Source: a virus. From it: a stretch of DNA of 42,149 nt. The position numbers and the translations under genes are program-made. Positions 1 through 8,607 of this stretch are shown here, piece after piece. Position 1 is the stretch's first letter, and each line of letters starts with the position of its first letter. The notes below the pieces were generated by a model. That model saw nothing but the letters and a program-made list of their open reading frames with translations. It did not search any database and was not told the DNA's origin. The DNA lies in IMG/VR virus record IMGVR_UViG_3300009405_000008, positions 1 through 42,149 of that record; one strand, given 5' to 3'.

Positions 1-585
1 CGTTACCACACTGCGGTACGGGAGTACATCCACTCCAACCTCTACGACCCCAACCGAGCGCGGGCTGAGCAACACAATCGCCAAGTGCTGCTGGACTCGA
101 TTTCCAGGTTTGCAACGCCTAACGATTGGGTAGTCGTATTCGACGCAGACGAGCACCTGTACGAGTTCGGCACCAACGTGTTACGTGAACGTTGTTCGCA
201 CGTTGTGTGCCGTCTCTATGAGGTTCACATAACACCAGAGGACGAAAACGAATACTACAGGTACCGCCAATGGGTTTCTCCGCGCAAACTCGATATACCA
301 TTCTTCTATCGTTGGCATGATGGGCTACGATTCGAGCGGCCAGACCAACGCATCTTGACGCCCGCTCACGAAGGCGGTATACGTTGCGGTTACATCAAAC
401 ACTGGAGTAAAGGTTTCGCTCCGTGGTTGTACCAGCGCAAAGTCGAGTACTACCAACAGTGGCCCAAGTACGCGGAGAAGTGGGCCTTACGTGATGGCCT
501 CGCAGTCAAACACGATATGTGCGATGACTTTGGTGCACCACTAATCAAATGGGAGGATGCAATTGCCAACGATAGTCCAACCTGA
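1..585 (+). CDS. Glycosyltransferase family 2-like protein, C-terminal part
   Basis: The reading frame is open from base 1 and ends at TGA 583-585. The translation has the GT-A features of small phage family 2 glycosyltransferases: a segment YDPNRARAEQHNRQ just before the catalytic region, then VVVFDADEHLYEF at about 133-165, where DADE (142-153) is the metal-binding DxD-type motif, and later a HWSKGF segment. Such enzymes transfer a sugar from a nucleotide-sugar donor, but the acceptor cannot be read here. The N-terminus is missing at the window edge; the open frame starting at 42007 supplies it if the ends are joined over the shared CGTTA, giving about 240 residues. The gene overlaps the polymerase start by 29 bases, which suggests co-transcription. 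The family call is good; the role (modifying phage DNA, phage proteins or host surface) is unknown. Confidence 0.75.
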   Translation, partial: RYHTAVREYIHSNLYDPNRARAEQHNRQVLLDSISRFATPNDWVVVFDADEHLYEFGTNVLRERCSHVVCRLYEVHITPEDENEYYRYRQWVSPRKLDIPFFYRWHDGLRFERPDQRILTPAHEGGIRCGYIKHWSKGFAPWLYQRKVEYYQQWPKYAEKWALRDGLAVKHDMCDDFGAPLIKWEDAIANDSPT

Positions 586-2878
586 TGGACCTGAAGACGC
601 ATCAATTGTCGTGATCGGCAAAGCACCAGGTAATGACGAGCTACTCGCTAACAAAAACTACGTAGGTTACACCGGCCAACTGTTGTTCGACAAGATCCTC
701 GCACCGAACCGTATCTACCGGCATGATTGCCTACGTATGAACCTATACTGGGAACCACTTGGAGGTGACGACAATGCATGGAAACGACTTGATGATCCGT
801 TCAAATACGGTCCCCAATGCGACACTCTCATCAAAAGCTATCCCCGACGACTTATTATCGCAGCTGGAGAAGAAGCGTTCAATTATCTTACCGGCGAATC
901 TGGTATTTCGTCTTGGCGCGGATCGATATTCTATTCCGACGAATATAACTGTCCAATTATGCCAATGATCCAACCCGCAGCAATTATGCGGGACTACACA
1001 ATCCTCCATCTGTGTCGCCTCGATGCAAAGAAAGCGAGGTTCATCTATGACAATCCGGATTTCCGTCCACACCCACATACTGTCACGCATTACGCATCAC
1101 TACTCGAAGAGTGTGGATCTCAGGATGGAGCTATACGCGCTTTACTCAATCGTGCCGAGGCTTACGAAAGCGCACCCGTGTTATCGTTTGATATCGAAAC
1201 TCGTGGGCACGCAATGTCTTGCATTGGCTTCGCGCAGAACGCATCGGAAGCTATCGTATTACCAACTGATGAAACTCTACCTATTGGTGCCCGCCTCCGC
1301 GCTATGCGAATGGTTGCTCACCTGTTGGATCAGCCGATGCCAAAGGTTGCACAAAACCTCGACTTCGACTGTCAACACCTTGCCCGACTCTATGGAATAG
1401 GAGTCCGAAATGTATGGATGGATACAATGGTGGCGCACGCTTGTGTGGAATCCGAGTTGTCGCATAGTCTCGCAACGCTTGTCTCCATATATACCGCTCA
1501 TCCATTCCATAAGGACATGGACAAGACTGGTGCTGAGTATTGGCGCTATTGCGGTCTTGACTGTTGCACGACCTATGAGGTGGCTATGGCACTTACACGC
1601 GAGCTACACGATAAGGGAATCCTAGAGTTCTTCCAATCACAGGTAACAATGCCCGTCACCAAAACGTTGGTACGTATGGAATGGACCGGCGTACGAATCG
1701 ACGAGGGAGAAAGGAAGCGACTACGTGATCACTTCGAGCAAGAGGCGGAACGCGCTACGGAAGACCCAGCACTCGGGGGCATTAACCCAAAGAGCAGCCA
1801 ACAAGTACTCGCCAAGCTCGCGGAAATGGGGGCTACTCCTCGTGCGCAAGGAAAGGTTACAACGGGCAAAACGGCTCTCAAATTGCTTCGGGATAAAAAT
1901 CCCAAAGTACGGCCATTTGTCGATGCTGTCCTTGCTACACGAGCGGCTCGTGATTCGGTATCTAAGAGTCTTAAGTTTAAACTCGCAACAGATGGACGAA
2001 CCCGATGCCAATTCAAAACAAGTGTGACCAAAACAGGGCGTATATCGTCGACAGCAGATACGTTCAATTGCGGGACCAATTTGCAGAATCAGCCAAAGCG
2101 CGTCCGAAGTATGTACGTTCCCGACGAAGGCCTGGTCATGTGGGCTTGCGATGCATCACAAATAGAAGCTCGACTTACCGCTGCCCTATCTGGCGACGAG
2201 GCTTACGTGCGTGCATATATGGACCCGGACATCGACCTCCACGCGGAGACGACCGTACGTTTGTTCCATGCCAGAGGTGTGACGATGGATATTGTTCGCG
2301 AATTGATCCCCGGCAACAGCGACGAATTTACGTGGCGAGACGCAGGTAAACGAGCGCGTCACGCAATGAACTACGGCATCGGGCCTCGTAACCTAATGGA
2401 GAACATGAATGCCTACGTCGAAGGCCTCAACATCACATTTAGAGAAGCTAAGTATTTCATTGAACAGTTCAAAACGATGCACCCAGGTGTCGTTCGATGG
2501 TGGGACGAAGTCATGCGCCGGGTTCGAGTTAAACGCATACTTGTCAGTCCCTTCGGACGCTACAGACATTTCCTTGATCGTCTTAGCGATTCCAACAGGA
2601 ATAAAATCGTTGCACACCTACCTCAAGGAATGGCCGCAGATCACATCAATAAAGCTCTCGTGCGAACTGAACGAGACCTAACTCGTATACCCCGCGCAGA
2701 CGTGCTGATCCAAGTACACGACGAAATCGTAGGTCAATGCAGAAAGGAGGACATAGATGAAGTACGCAAGATCGTAGTGGGCGCAATAGAAGCACCCATG
2801 CCAATCGAACTTGGTGGAAAACCACTCATATGCCCAGCAGACTTCGCTTACGGACACAACTGGAAAGAGTGCAAATAA
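557..2878 (+). CDS. Family A DNA polymerase with N-terminal UDG-like domain
   Basis: Probable replicative polymerase, 773 residues. Residues about 1-165 resemble the family 4/5 uracil-DNA glycosylase fold (VIGKAPG, then YVGYTGQLL). Two usual active-site motifs look changed: GEAPG reads GKAPG, and the later HP(S/A) motif reads QPA, so glycosylase activity is doubtful. A DnaQ-type 3'-5' exonuclease follows, with D212/E214, N267/D269 and Y331xxxD335. The polymerase domain has motif A at D532 (DASQIE), motif B R594-K598-H602-Y606-G607 and motif C H721-D722-E723. The residue matching E. coli Phe762 is His602. ATG 557 is the first in-frame start after a stop at 542, but GGGAGG (551-556) abuts it; TTG 563 would have ideal spacing and loses only two residues. 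The preceding glycosyltransferase gene overlaps it. Confidence 0.95.
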   Translation: MQLPTIVQPDGPEDASIVVIGKAPGNDELLANKNYVGYTGQLLFDKILAPNRIYRHDCLRMNLYWEPLGGDDNAWKRLDDPFKYGPQCDTLIKSYPRRLIIAAGEEAFNYLTGESGISSWRGSIFYSDEYNCPIMPMIQPAAIMRDYTILHLCRLDAKKARFIYDNPDFRPHPHTVTHYASLLEECGSQDGAIRALLNRAEAYESAPVLSFDIETRGHAMSCIGFAQNASEAIVLPTDETLPIGARLRAMRMVAHLLDQPMPKVAQNLDFDCQHLARLYGIGVRNVWMDTMVAHACVESELSHSLATLVSIYTAHPFHKDMDKTGAEYWRYCGLDCCTTYEVAMALTRELHDKGILEFFQSQVTMPVTKTLVRMEWTGVRIDEGERKRLRDHFEQEAERATEDPALGGINPKSSQQVLAKLAEMGATPRAQGKVTTGKTALKLLRDKNPKVRPFVDAVLATRAARDSVSKSLKFKLATDGRTRCQFKTSVTKTGRISSTADTFNCGTNLQNQPKRVRSMYVPDEGLVMWACDASQIEARLTAALSGDEAYVRAYMDPDIDLHAETTVRLFHARGVTMDIVRELIPGNSDEFTWRDAGKRARHAMNYGIGPRNLMENMNAYVEGLNITFREAKYFIEQFKTMHPGVVRWWDEVMRRVRVKRILVSPFGRYRHFLDRLSDSNRNKIVAHLPQGMAADHINKALVRTERDLTRIPRADVLIQVHDEIVGQCRKEDIDEVRKIVVGAIEAPMPIELGGKPLICPADFAYGHNWKECK

Positions 2879-2936
2879 CTACGAACGAACGGAGGTACCC
2901 TATGAGTCAACCGCAACGCGTACCGAAAGAAAAGGA

Positions 2937-4217
2937 ATGGCTGAACAACATGACTACTTGCGGAAGTACATGCTGTATACGGACAATCAGGAATCTCCAG
3001 CGGTCTTTCATCGGTGGGTGTCGCTCGCAACACTTGCCACACTTATGTGTAGGCGCATATGGTTAGATCGAGGACCGGAGGGAATACTGTACCCAAATCT
3101 GTACGTTGTTCTGGTAGCAGGGAGTGCTCTTTGCAGAAAGAACACCGCGATTGCTTTGGGAACCCGGTTGTATTATGCAGTGCGTACACGAAGAGAAGAC
3201 AACGGTCTTGGAGCTGGCCTCCCGAATGCGATCTCTGGCAAAGTCACTACCGCAGCTCTGCTTAGCAGTATGAGCGAGGTCGGCCTCGACACAATGCACT
3301 CGGACGCCTCGGGCAGTGAGGGAGACAAGATTTCCCGTCCAATATGGTTACTCGGCGCGGAACTCGGCGTACTCGTTTCCCAACAGGCACAAGCTGACGG
3401 ATTTGTGGATCTTATCACAGAGGCCTACACAGGAGAAAATAACCTTGAAAATGTCACGAAAACTGCGGGAGTATCTCAAGTATACGATCCAAGCATTAAT
3501 CTCCTCGGAGGAACCACTCCTGCCTGGATTGCCGAGAACCTCACGTCAAACTTGTTCAACCAAGGCTTCAGTGGGCGGTGTATCTTTGCGTTTGCGGAAA
3601 AACCCGATAAGAAAATCGCGTTCCCGGAGTTTAGCGCAACGCAAAACAGACTCCGCGATGAGCTTGTAGACTTCCTATACGAACGATCCTTCATGGGCGG
3701 AGAGATGCGTATGTCGCATGGTGCCCGCGACTTGTTCGAGCATTGGTACATGAATCGTACCGCGTCCATAGAGGATGAGCGAGTACAGACAGGCTTCTTC
3801 GGCAGAGAGCACGCACACGTATTGAAGGCTGCAATGTTGATCAGTGTCGCACGGCGTGACGACTTGACGATTCGTAAACGTGACTTGGAAGACGCTTTCC
3901 GGTGTCTTAAGCCAATAAAGGAGGGATTTCAGAATGTATTCGGAGATGTATCCTACGCAGACGAACGTACCAGCAATCGGTACCTCGCTTCGATGCTCCG
4001 TAAAAACGGTGAGATGAGTCGTACCGAGTTGTTGCGTAAGGTACAGTACAGGATGAGTAGCAAGGAACTTGATGCTACACTTAACACCCTTGCGGAAGCG
4101 GGCGTTATCAATGTGACTGACAAGCGTCGTGGAGCGCGGGGTCCAGCAACGAGGGTTTTTTCTATCAAAGGCGAACGTTCAGATTCTGAACATTTACAAA
4201 AGGAGCAAACTGTATGA
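2937..4217 (+). CDS. DUF3987-like P-loop ATPase
   Basis: The product resembles phage DUF3987-type ATPases that sit beside replication genes. A typical N-terminus (DYLRKYMLYTD...FHRWVSLATLATLMCRRIWLD) leads into YPNLYVVLVAGSALCRKNTA, which occupies the P-loop position but is degenerate: it lacks a classical GxxxxGK(S/T) and has CRKNT instead. A basic winged-helix-like C-terminus (MSRTELLRKVQYRMSSKELDATL) may bind DNA. I place the start at ATG 2937 (426 residues) because the family domain begins right there; the frame is open further upstream into the polymerase gene. Oddly, the strong Shine-Dalgarno GGAGG (2891-2895) is spaced for ATG 2902 in another frame. The gene lies 58 bases after the polymerase and overlaps the next gene as ATGA. 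A helicase-loading or helicase role is inferred from position only. Confidence 0.75.
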   Translation: MAEQHDYLRKYMLYTDNQESPAVFHRWVSLATLATLMCRRIWLDRGPEGILYPNLYVVLVAGSALCRKNTAIALGTRLYYAVRTRREDNGLGAGLPNAISGKVTTAALLSSMSEVGLDTMHSDASGSEGDKISRPIWLLGAELGVLVSQQAQADGFVDLITEAYTGENNLENVTKTAGVSQVYDPSINLLGGTTPAWIAENLTSNLFNQGFSGRCIFAFAEKPDKKIAFPEFSATQNRLRDELVDFLYERSFMGGEMRMSHGARDLFEHWYMNRTASIEDERVQTGFFGREHAHVLKAAMLISVARRDDLTIRKRDLEDAFRCLKPIKEGFQNVFGDVSYADERTSNRYLASMLRKNGEMSRTELLRKVQYRMSSKELDATLNTLAEAGVINVTDKRRGARGPATRVFSIKGERSDSEHLQKEQTV

Positions 4218-4444
4218 GGAAGCTCAGCTTTCTATGTGATGTCAGCAAGAAGTACCAACGGAAGGAACATGTGTGGGGTTTTCAACTCGAGATGGAAGGC
4301 AAACGTGTCACTAAAGTGACCGCTGTGGACGCAGATGAAGCAGATGTACACCTCAGTGCGAGCTTTGTCGATGAGCTTATCGTATGCGTGACTGAGTTAC
4401 GTACAGCACTTGCAGCCGAACAGAACAAACCTGTCCAACCGTAA
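4214..4444 (+). CDS. Hypothetical 76-residue protein, last gene of the rightward operon
   Basis: No family recognised. The start codon overlaps the stop of the ATPase gene (ATGA at 4214-4217), and AAGGAG (4200-4205) lies eight bases upstream, so translation looks real. The 76-residue product is mixed alpha/beta in composition, starting with MRKLSFLCDVSKKY and with a helical acidic middle (DADEADVHLSASFVDELIVCVTEL). It is the final gene before the convergent hairpin. An imperfect relative of the GTTCA-N5-TGAAC hairpin lies at 4177-4191, just upstream of its ribosome binding site. Confidence 0.7.
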   Translation: MRKLSFLCDVSKKYQRKEHVWGFQLEMEGKRVTKVTAVDADEADVHLSASFVDELIVCVTELRTALAAEQNKPVQP

Positions 4445-4450
4445 CGTCGT

Positions 4451-4485
4451 GTGGGGGAGTATACCTGGCGAATATACTCCCCCAC
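4451..4485. terminator. Convergent 13-bp hairpin between early and late operons
   Basis: GTGGGGGAGTATA (4451-4463) and TATACTCCCCCAC (4473-4485) form a perfect 13-bp stem with a nine-base loop. It lies seven bases after the stop of the last rightward gene and six before the stop of the last leftward gene, so it can serve both operons. Neither strand has a U-tract after the stem, so it is not a standard intrinsic terminator; it may act as an RNA 3'-end stabiliser or need a factor. Confidence 0.75.
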
Positions 4486-4490
4486 AACTC

Positions 4491-4889
4491 CTAATCGTCA
4501 TCCTCCTCCAACGAATCTCCACGAATTACCTCTCGGCACAGACTATACAACAACTGCCCACTTCCCATTGTGCGACAGTACTTGTGCAAACACCCCATCA
4601 ACAGGTCTTTTTCTTTACTCTTGATCGCGTACGACTTGAACATTCCTGGTTCGCCCTTTACACACAACTTCTTCAGCAACTTCGCGCGTTTCCACACCTC
4701 GCCGTCATCGATCTTCTCGACTCCTCCACTGGCCGGATCAGGTAACGGCTCTTTGAGCGAGTTGTAGCACAATGTACCCAGCTTCAACTCGTTATCACCC
4801 TGTTTGATCGGCTCATCCCACAAATCTACCAACGGCTCGTCAAAATCTATCTCTCGTCGTTTGTTGTCGTTCGTCGTAGGTTCGGTCAT
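4491..4889 (-). CDS. Hypothetical acidic protein, last gene of the late operon
   Basis: No family recognised. The 132-residue product is strongly charged, with an acidic N-terminal third (KRREIDFDEPLVDLWDEP), a middle Lys-rich helix (EVWKRAKLLKKL) and an acidic tail EEDDD. Start ATG 4889 is preceded by a very strong AAGGAGGT at correct spacing. No signal peptide or membrane segment is visible. It is the last gene of the leftward operon, ending six bases before the convergent hairpin. Its position after the fibre and the small membrane-type proteins is compatible with a lysis or assembly role, but nothing in the sequence proves this. Confidence 0.7.
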   Translation of the reverse strand: MTEPTTNDNKRREIDFDEPLVDLWDEPIKQGDNELKLGTLCYNSLKEPLPDPASGGVEKIDDGEVWKRAKLLKKLCVKGEPGMFKSYAIKSKEKDLLMGCLHKYCRTMGSGQLLYSLCREVIRGDSLEEDDD

Positions 4890-4900
4890 GTGGTACCTCC

Positions 4901-5047
4901 TTACTTGAAGATCGCCTTAGCAACCCTCGTGAGAATGGATACAACAAAATCGTCTTTCTTACTACTTGAAAGACCCGTAAGTACGTCGAGAATCTTCAAC
5001 CCCGCCAACACCATAATCCCAAATTCTGCACTACTCAATCCTTCCAT
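4901..5047 (-). CDS. Small 48-residue hydrophobic protein
   Basis: This short frame starts at ATG 5047 behind AAAGGAGG and ends at TAA 4901, eleven bases before the next start. The product opens with MEGLSSAEFGIMVLAGLKI and ends in ...VVSILTRVAKAIFK. Two amphipathic or weakly hydrophobic helices separated by a short SSSKKDD linker are visible. It sits between the TM/coiled-coil protein and the last late gene, where small lysis genes often lie. The strong ribosome binding site and tight spacing support a real gene; a role in lysis is only inference. Confidence 0.65.
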   Translation of the reverse strand: MEGLSSAEFGIMVLAGLKILDVLTGLSSSKKDDFVVSILTRVAKAIFK

Positions 5048-5104
5048 CCGTGCCTCCTTTGTAAACCCACGTATTCGTGGATACCGAAGTAGAAATCATT
5101 TATC

Positions 5105-5398
5105 TCAGTGTTCGTGGTTCAAGATTGTTTCCATATCGCTCCAAAATAACGGACGTTTTTCGTAAAACTCTTTCGTACGCTTCTCCTTGTCCTCTGCGTA
5201 TATAAGTAGTTTCTCCACATTCTTATCAACTCGGTCTAACTTCTGCCGGTCGAGTTGTCGATCCGCTTCCAACACATCCAACCGTTCGTCGCATTCGTTG
5301 TACGCGTTCCAGCCAATCGTAGCGACACCGATGACCAGCGGCATCATAATACCCACTGCCCATTGAACCCATGAACGAGCGTTTTCACCGTTAGCCAT
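5105..5398 (-). CDS. Single-TM, coiled-coil protein (spanin- or holin-like candidate)
   Basis: The 97-residue product has a short polar N-terminus (MANGENARSW), one membrane segment at about residues 10-28 (VQWAVGIMMPLVIGVATIG), then a charged, helical region rich in D, R, K and E with heptad-like leucines (LDVLEADRQLDRQKL). This N-in, long-coil arrangement is typical of inner-membrane spanins and of some holin-like lysis proteins of phages. ATG 5398 overlaps the stop of the tail fibre gene as TGATG and follows GGAGG at good spacing; a GTG one codon earlier is possible. No peptidoglycan hydrolase is adjacent, although an M15 peptidase lies in the early region. Lysis assignment is plausible but unproven. 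Confidence 0.65.
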   Translation of the reverse strand: MANGENARSWVQWAVGIMMPLVIGVATIGWNAYNECDERLDVLEADRQLDRQKLDRVDKNVEKLLIYAEDKEKRTKEFYEKRPLFWSDMETILNHEH

Positions 5399-8300
5399 CA
5401 CGCCGCCTCCAGTAGTTCGATACGCTTCTTCAGCGCGTCTATCTCCTGAGAACGCTCCAGATCGCGCCCCATGAACGTCTGCATGGTGCCGTCGAGGTCT
5501 TGCACCGATTTGACCAGTGGACCGACCAACTCAGCTTTTGACACACCCCACTTCGGTTCGGAATCTTCGTCTGTCGGATCAGGTTTAGCAACTGCGTGAG
5601 GATAGATTTCATTCAGCTGATGCGCTCCAAATCCTACTTCTACATGTTCACCGCTCTTCTTGCGGTCAAACTCTATCAACTCAATCTGTCGAATGCCTTC
5701 AATTCCTTTTATCTTCGTTGCGGTGATGTTTTCTTTCAACGACTCATCCGACGCATCGACCAACTGGAACGTGCCACTGGTGTTCCAGATGTAACCTACG
5801 TTGTCACCGTCGCCATCATTGCAAAAGAGATAGTAGGTATTACCACTACCATCATCTGCGCCAGCCGTTACACGAATACCAGAGCGATCCGCACTATTAC
5901 CGTCATTTTGAACGATAAAAATACTATCTGCTTTGTCTCCATAAAAAGTTGACTGTCCATCATTCGCAATCGTCAGCTTCGCCGTTCCCCATGTGATGTC
6001 ACCGGGTGCCTGTGCGCCAGCAGTAAAGAAAAGATGAGAACCGTTAATCTGCTGATAGAGACTTGCTTCATCATTGACAATGTTTTCGCTGTTTCCAGCA
6101 GTATCACTGATAACATTCTGCCCAAACCATACTTGTGCGCCAGCCGCAGCGGTTGTTTCATTGGCAAGATAACCCGTTCCACCGAATTGAAAACCAGTAA
6201 ACGCTGCGTAAGGGGCAGATTCAGGCGTCACGCCCAACCCGAGATTGCCGCTGGAGTCGAGCGTCATCGCAATCGTCGAGCCATAGCCAAATTCTATACC
6301 GCTCGTTCCAGCAAGACCGAGATAATCGACTGTCGGTGAACCGCTGAAGATATGCTGCGACACGCCGACAAAAGCAGCATCGCCATCTGTCGTGTCGGTG
6401 TAACGTATGTAGCAGTTGCTCTCCGACTTCATGTGGAGAAGATTAGAAGGCGTCGTGCCGATGCCGACGTTGCCACCACTTAATTGAAAGGCTATATCAC
6501 TAACAGCGGTTACGCCTGTTTTGAGTGCCTGTATGGAAGTATGAGTATCGCCCGTAGCAGACCCGTGAGCAATGAGCAGTGTCGATCCGGTATTCACATT
6601 GTCAAAGTTACTGTTGCCGATATTCAGCACATTGACAGATCCAGCCGCACCGCGAATGTCGGTGCGATAACCCGGCGAAGCCGTGCCGATGCCGACGTTG
6701 CCGCTGCTGCTGAACCGCGCAATCTGCGCCAACGCTGCGCCTTCAGGTTTGGTGTAAATATCAAAGTGACCACCTGAATCATCTCCAGCATTTGCATCTG
6801 ATGTCTCTACCACGCCCGTCAGCAGAACAACGCCTTTGCCCTTGGCGGCGGTATCGTCACCGTTGTTATTATTTACGAATGCCACACCACCGATAGTGCG
6901 ATTATCCGTATTTTTGGGCGAACCTAATTCCAACACAGCCGCATCATTAGCACCGTCGCCCGTGCTATTGTAGATCGTCACAGCCAAATTACTATTAGCG
7001 AACGTGCGTGTATCTAAGCGTGGACTGGCTGTACCGATACCCACATTTCCACCCGACTTGAGCGTCATCGCAGTCGCAAGATTCGGCTGCAAGTATAAAT
7101 CAGCCGTAGCATAGATAGACGATTGGTTGCCCGTATTGTCGAGTATGAGTTGCGAATTACCCGTATCGTCGCGGATGTGCAATTTCTTTGCTGGACTCGC
7201 AGTGCCGATGCCGACGTTGCCGCCGATATAAGCACCGACATTCTTCGTGCCTCCACCTGTCGGTTCATCAATCCATAGGCCATACAGATTGGTGATTACC
7301 GCAGACCCCGGCAAAGAAGCATCTGTTATATACACCCCCGCCGCATTGGTCACTGTTCCAGACGCACCCGCTTCATCGCCTACGGTTGCACCTAATCCGA
7401 TCAACCCCGGTGAAGACGATTGCGTCAGATTATTGCTGTTCGATGCAGAGAGAAAGCCTTGAGCAATTGCACCATACCTATTGCCTGTTCCAGAGGATGA
7501 CGCAATAAATCTCGTTCCAAACAATGAACCATAGGCAGAAGTATTTCCGCTACTGCTTTCAGTGCCAGACACATAAAACTTTGCTACAGACGCAGATGCA
7601 CCAATGTTCACCCGATCATCGCCACCATTCACAAAAAATATATACTCAGCATCATCACTTTCAATGCGAAAATCTACATCCGCGCCCGCCTCATTGTGAA
7701 CAACCGCGCCACTGGTGTTCAGCGTCGTCACCGTCGCGGCTGCTGCGGACGCGCCTCCAATAGTCACTCCATCCAGCGTTCCACCGTTTATATCTGCTGT
7801 CGTAACCGTTCCAAGATCAGTCCACGTTCCAGTGATTGTCACCGCATTCGCCAGCGTCCACGCAGATGGGTTGATCGTGAAAGCGTCACCCGTTGCATTG
7901 CCGATGGTCGTATTTCCGGTAGACGATAGATCCGTCACCGTGGTCGCACCCGCGCCGAGGGTAGTAAACGTACCAGCAGCTGCACTTGCACCTCCAATTA
8001 CAGTGCCATCAATCGTACCACCGTTGATGTCCACCGTAGTGATTGTACCCAGATCGGTCCACGTACCGGTGAGTGAGCCTCCTCCACTTGCGTTCAACGG
8101 ACGAGTGGTTGCATTTGTCGCGCCAAACTCAAACACCTCCGTCAACGAACCTGCAATAATCGTCGACAACTCCACCACACCATCTTCCTCGTCATCGGTC
8201 ACATCTGTGAACTTTACCGCAAGTCGTGCGTACTCTGTCTCCTCCGGGGTGCCCGCATCGTTGTCGCCCATGTACGACACGTACAACCCGTCATCATCCG

Positions 8301-8592
8301 CTAACGTACCACTCGCTGGGTCCCAACGTACCTCGTGCGACTTGACCAGGCCGGCCCCACTCGCTCCGATGTTGACAATTTCGTCAACAATCACACCCGC
8401 CGTGAACGTTTTCCTCGCAGCGTAAGTCTGTGCAATATCAAGCACGCCTATTGCACCACTCCCGCTCGTTTTCATATACGAACTGGTGAAACCGCTCGCG
8501 AACAATGCGAATATCGCATCAAGATCGCGATTCCACTCAGTCTCTGTGGGCTTCTCGCCGGATGCCCAATAGTCTTGTCGTGTGATAGTCAT
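5398..8592 (-). CDS. Tail fibre/spike with S74 intramolecular chaperone
   Basis: Likely receptor-binding fibre of 1,064 residues. The N-terminus (MTITRQDYWASGEKPTETEWNRD) should attach to the particle. Residues about 160-300 hold two near-copies of a beta-rich unit, WTDLGT(I/V)TT(V/A)DINGGT(I/L)DG...IGGASAAA. The central shaft has repeated NVGIGTASP-type segments, a common fibre repeat. The C-terminal 120 residues carry the peptidase S74 (endosialidase) chaperone signature: DESLKENI, a GFGAHQLNEIYP segment and a final coiled coil (LKKRIELLEAA). In this family the chaperone trimerises the fibre and is then cut off. AAGGA lies upstream of ATG 8592. The shaft is visibly AT-richer than the capsid gene, which may reflect mosaic exchange. 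The ligand cannot be read. Confidence 0.92.
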   Translation of the reverse strand: MTITRQDYWASGEKPTETEWNRDLDAIFALFASGFTSSYMKTSGSGAIGVLDIAQTYAARKTFTAGVIVDEIVNIGASGAGLVKSHEVRWDPASGTLADDDGLYVSYMGDNDAGTPEETEYARLAVKFTDVTDDEEDGVVELSTIIAGSLTEVFEFGATNATTRPLNASGGGSLTGTWTDLGTITTVDINGGTIDGTVIGGASAAAGTFTTLGAGATTVTDLSSTGNTTIGNATGDAFTINPSAWTLANAVTITGTWTDLGTVTTADINGGTLDGVTIGGASAAAATVTTLNTSGAVVHNEAGADVDFRIESDDAEYIFFVNGGDDRVNIGASASVAKFYVSGTESSSGNTSAYGSLFGTRFIASSSGTGNRYGAIAQGFLSASNSNNLTQSSSPGLIGLGATVGDEAGASGTVTNAAGVYITDASLPGSAVITNLYGLWIDEPTGGGTKNVGAYIGGNVGIGTASPAKKLHIRDDTGNSQLILDNTGNQSSIYATADLYLQPNLATAMTLKSGGNVGIGTASPRLDTRTFANSNLAVTIYNSTGDGANDAAVLELGSPKNTDNRTIGGVAFVNNNNGDDTAAKGKGVVLLTGVVETSDANAGDDSGGHFDIYTKPEGAALAQIARFSSSGNVGIGTASPGYRTDIRGAAGSVNVLNIGNSNFDNVNTGSTLLIAHGSATGDTHTSIQALKTGVTAVSDIAFQLSGGNVGIGTTPSNLLHMKSESNCYIRYTDTTDGDAAFVGVSQHIFSGSPTVDYLGLAGTSGIEFGYGSTIAMTLDSSGNLGLGVTPESAPYAAFTGFQFGGTGYLANETTAAAGAQVWFGQNVISDTAGNSENIVNDEASLYQQINGSHLFFTAGAQAPGDITWGTAKLTIANDGQSTFYGDKADSIFIVQNDGNSADRSGIRVTAGADDGSGNTYYLFCNDGDGDNVGYIWNTSGTFQLVDASDESLKENITATKIKGIEGIRQIELIEFDRKKSGEHVEVGFGAHQLNEIYPHAVAKPDPTDEDSEPKWGVSKAELVGPLVKSVQDLDGTMQTFMGRDLERSQEIDALKKRIELLEAA

Positions 8593-8607
8593 TAGTCGTT
8601 GTCCTTG

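Noticed and set aside
5067-5080. CCACG-TATT-CGTGG hairpin between two small late genes
   Set aside because: A five-bp stem without U-tract is too weak to call a terminator.
7715-8425. 236-codon + strand frame inside the tail fibre gene
   Set aside because: Val/Pro/Ser-rich shadow of the repetitive fibre repeats.
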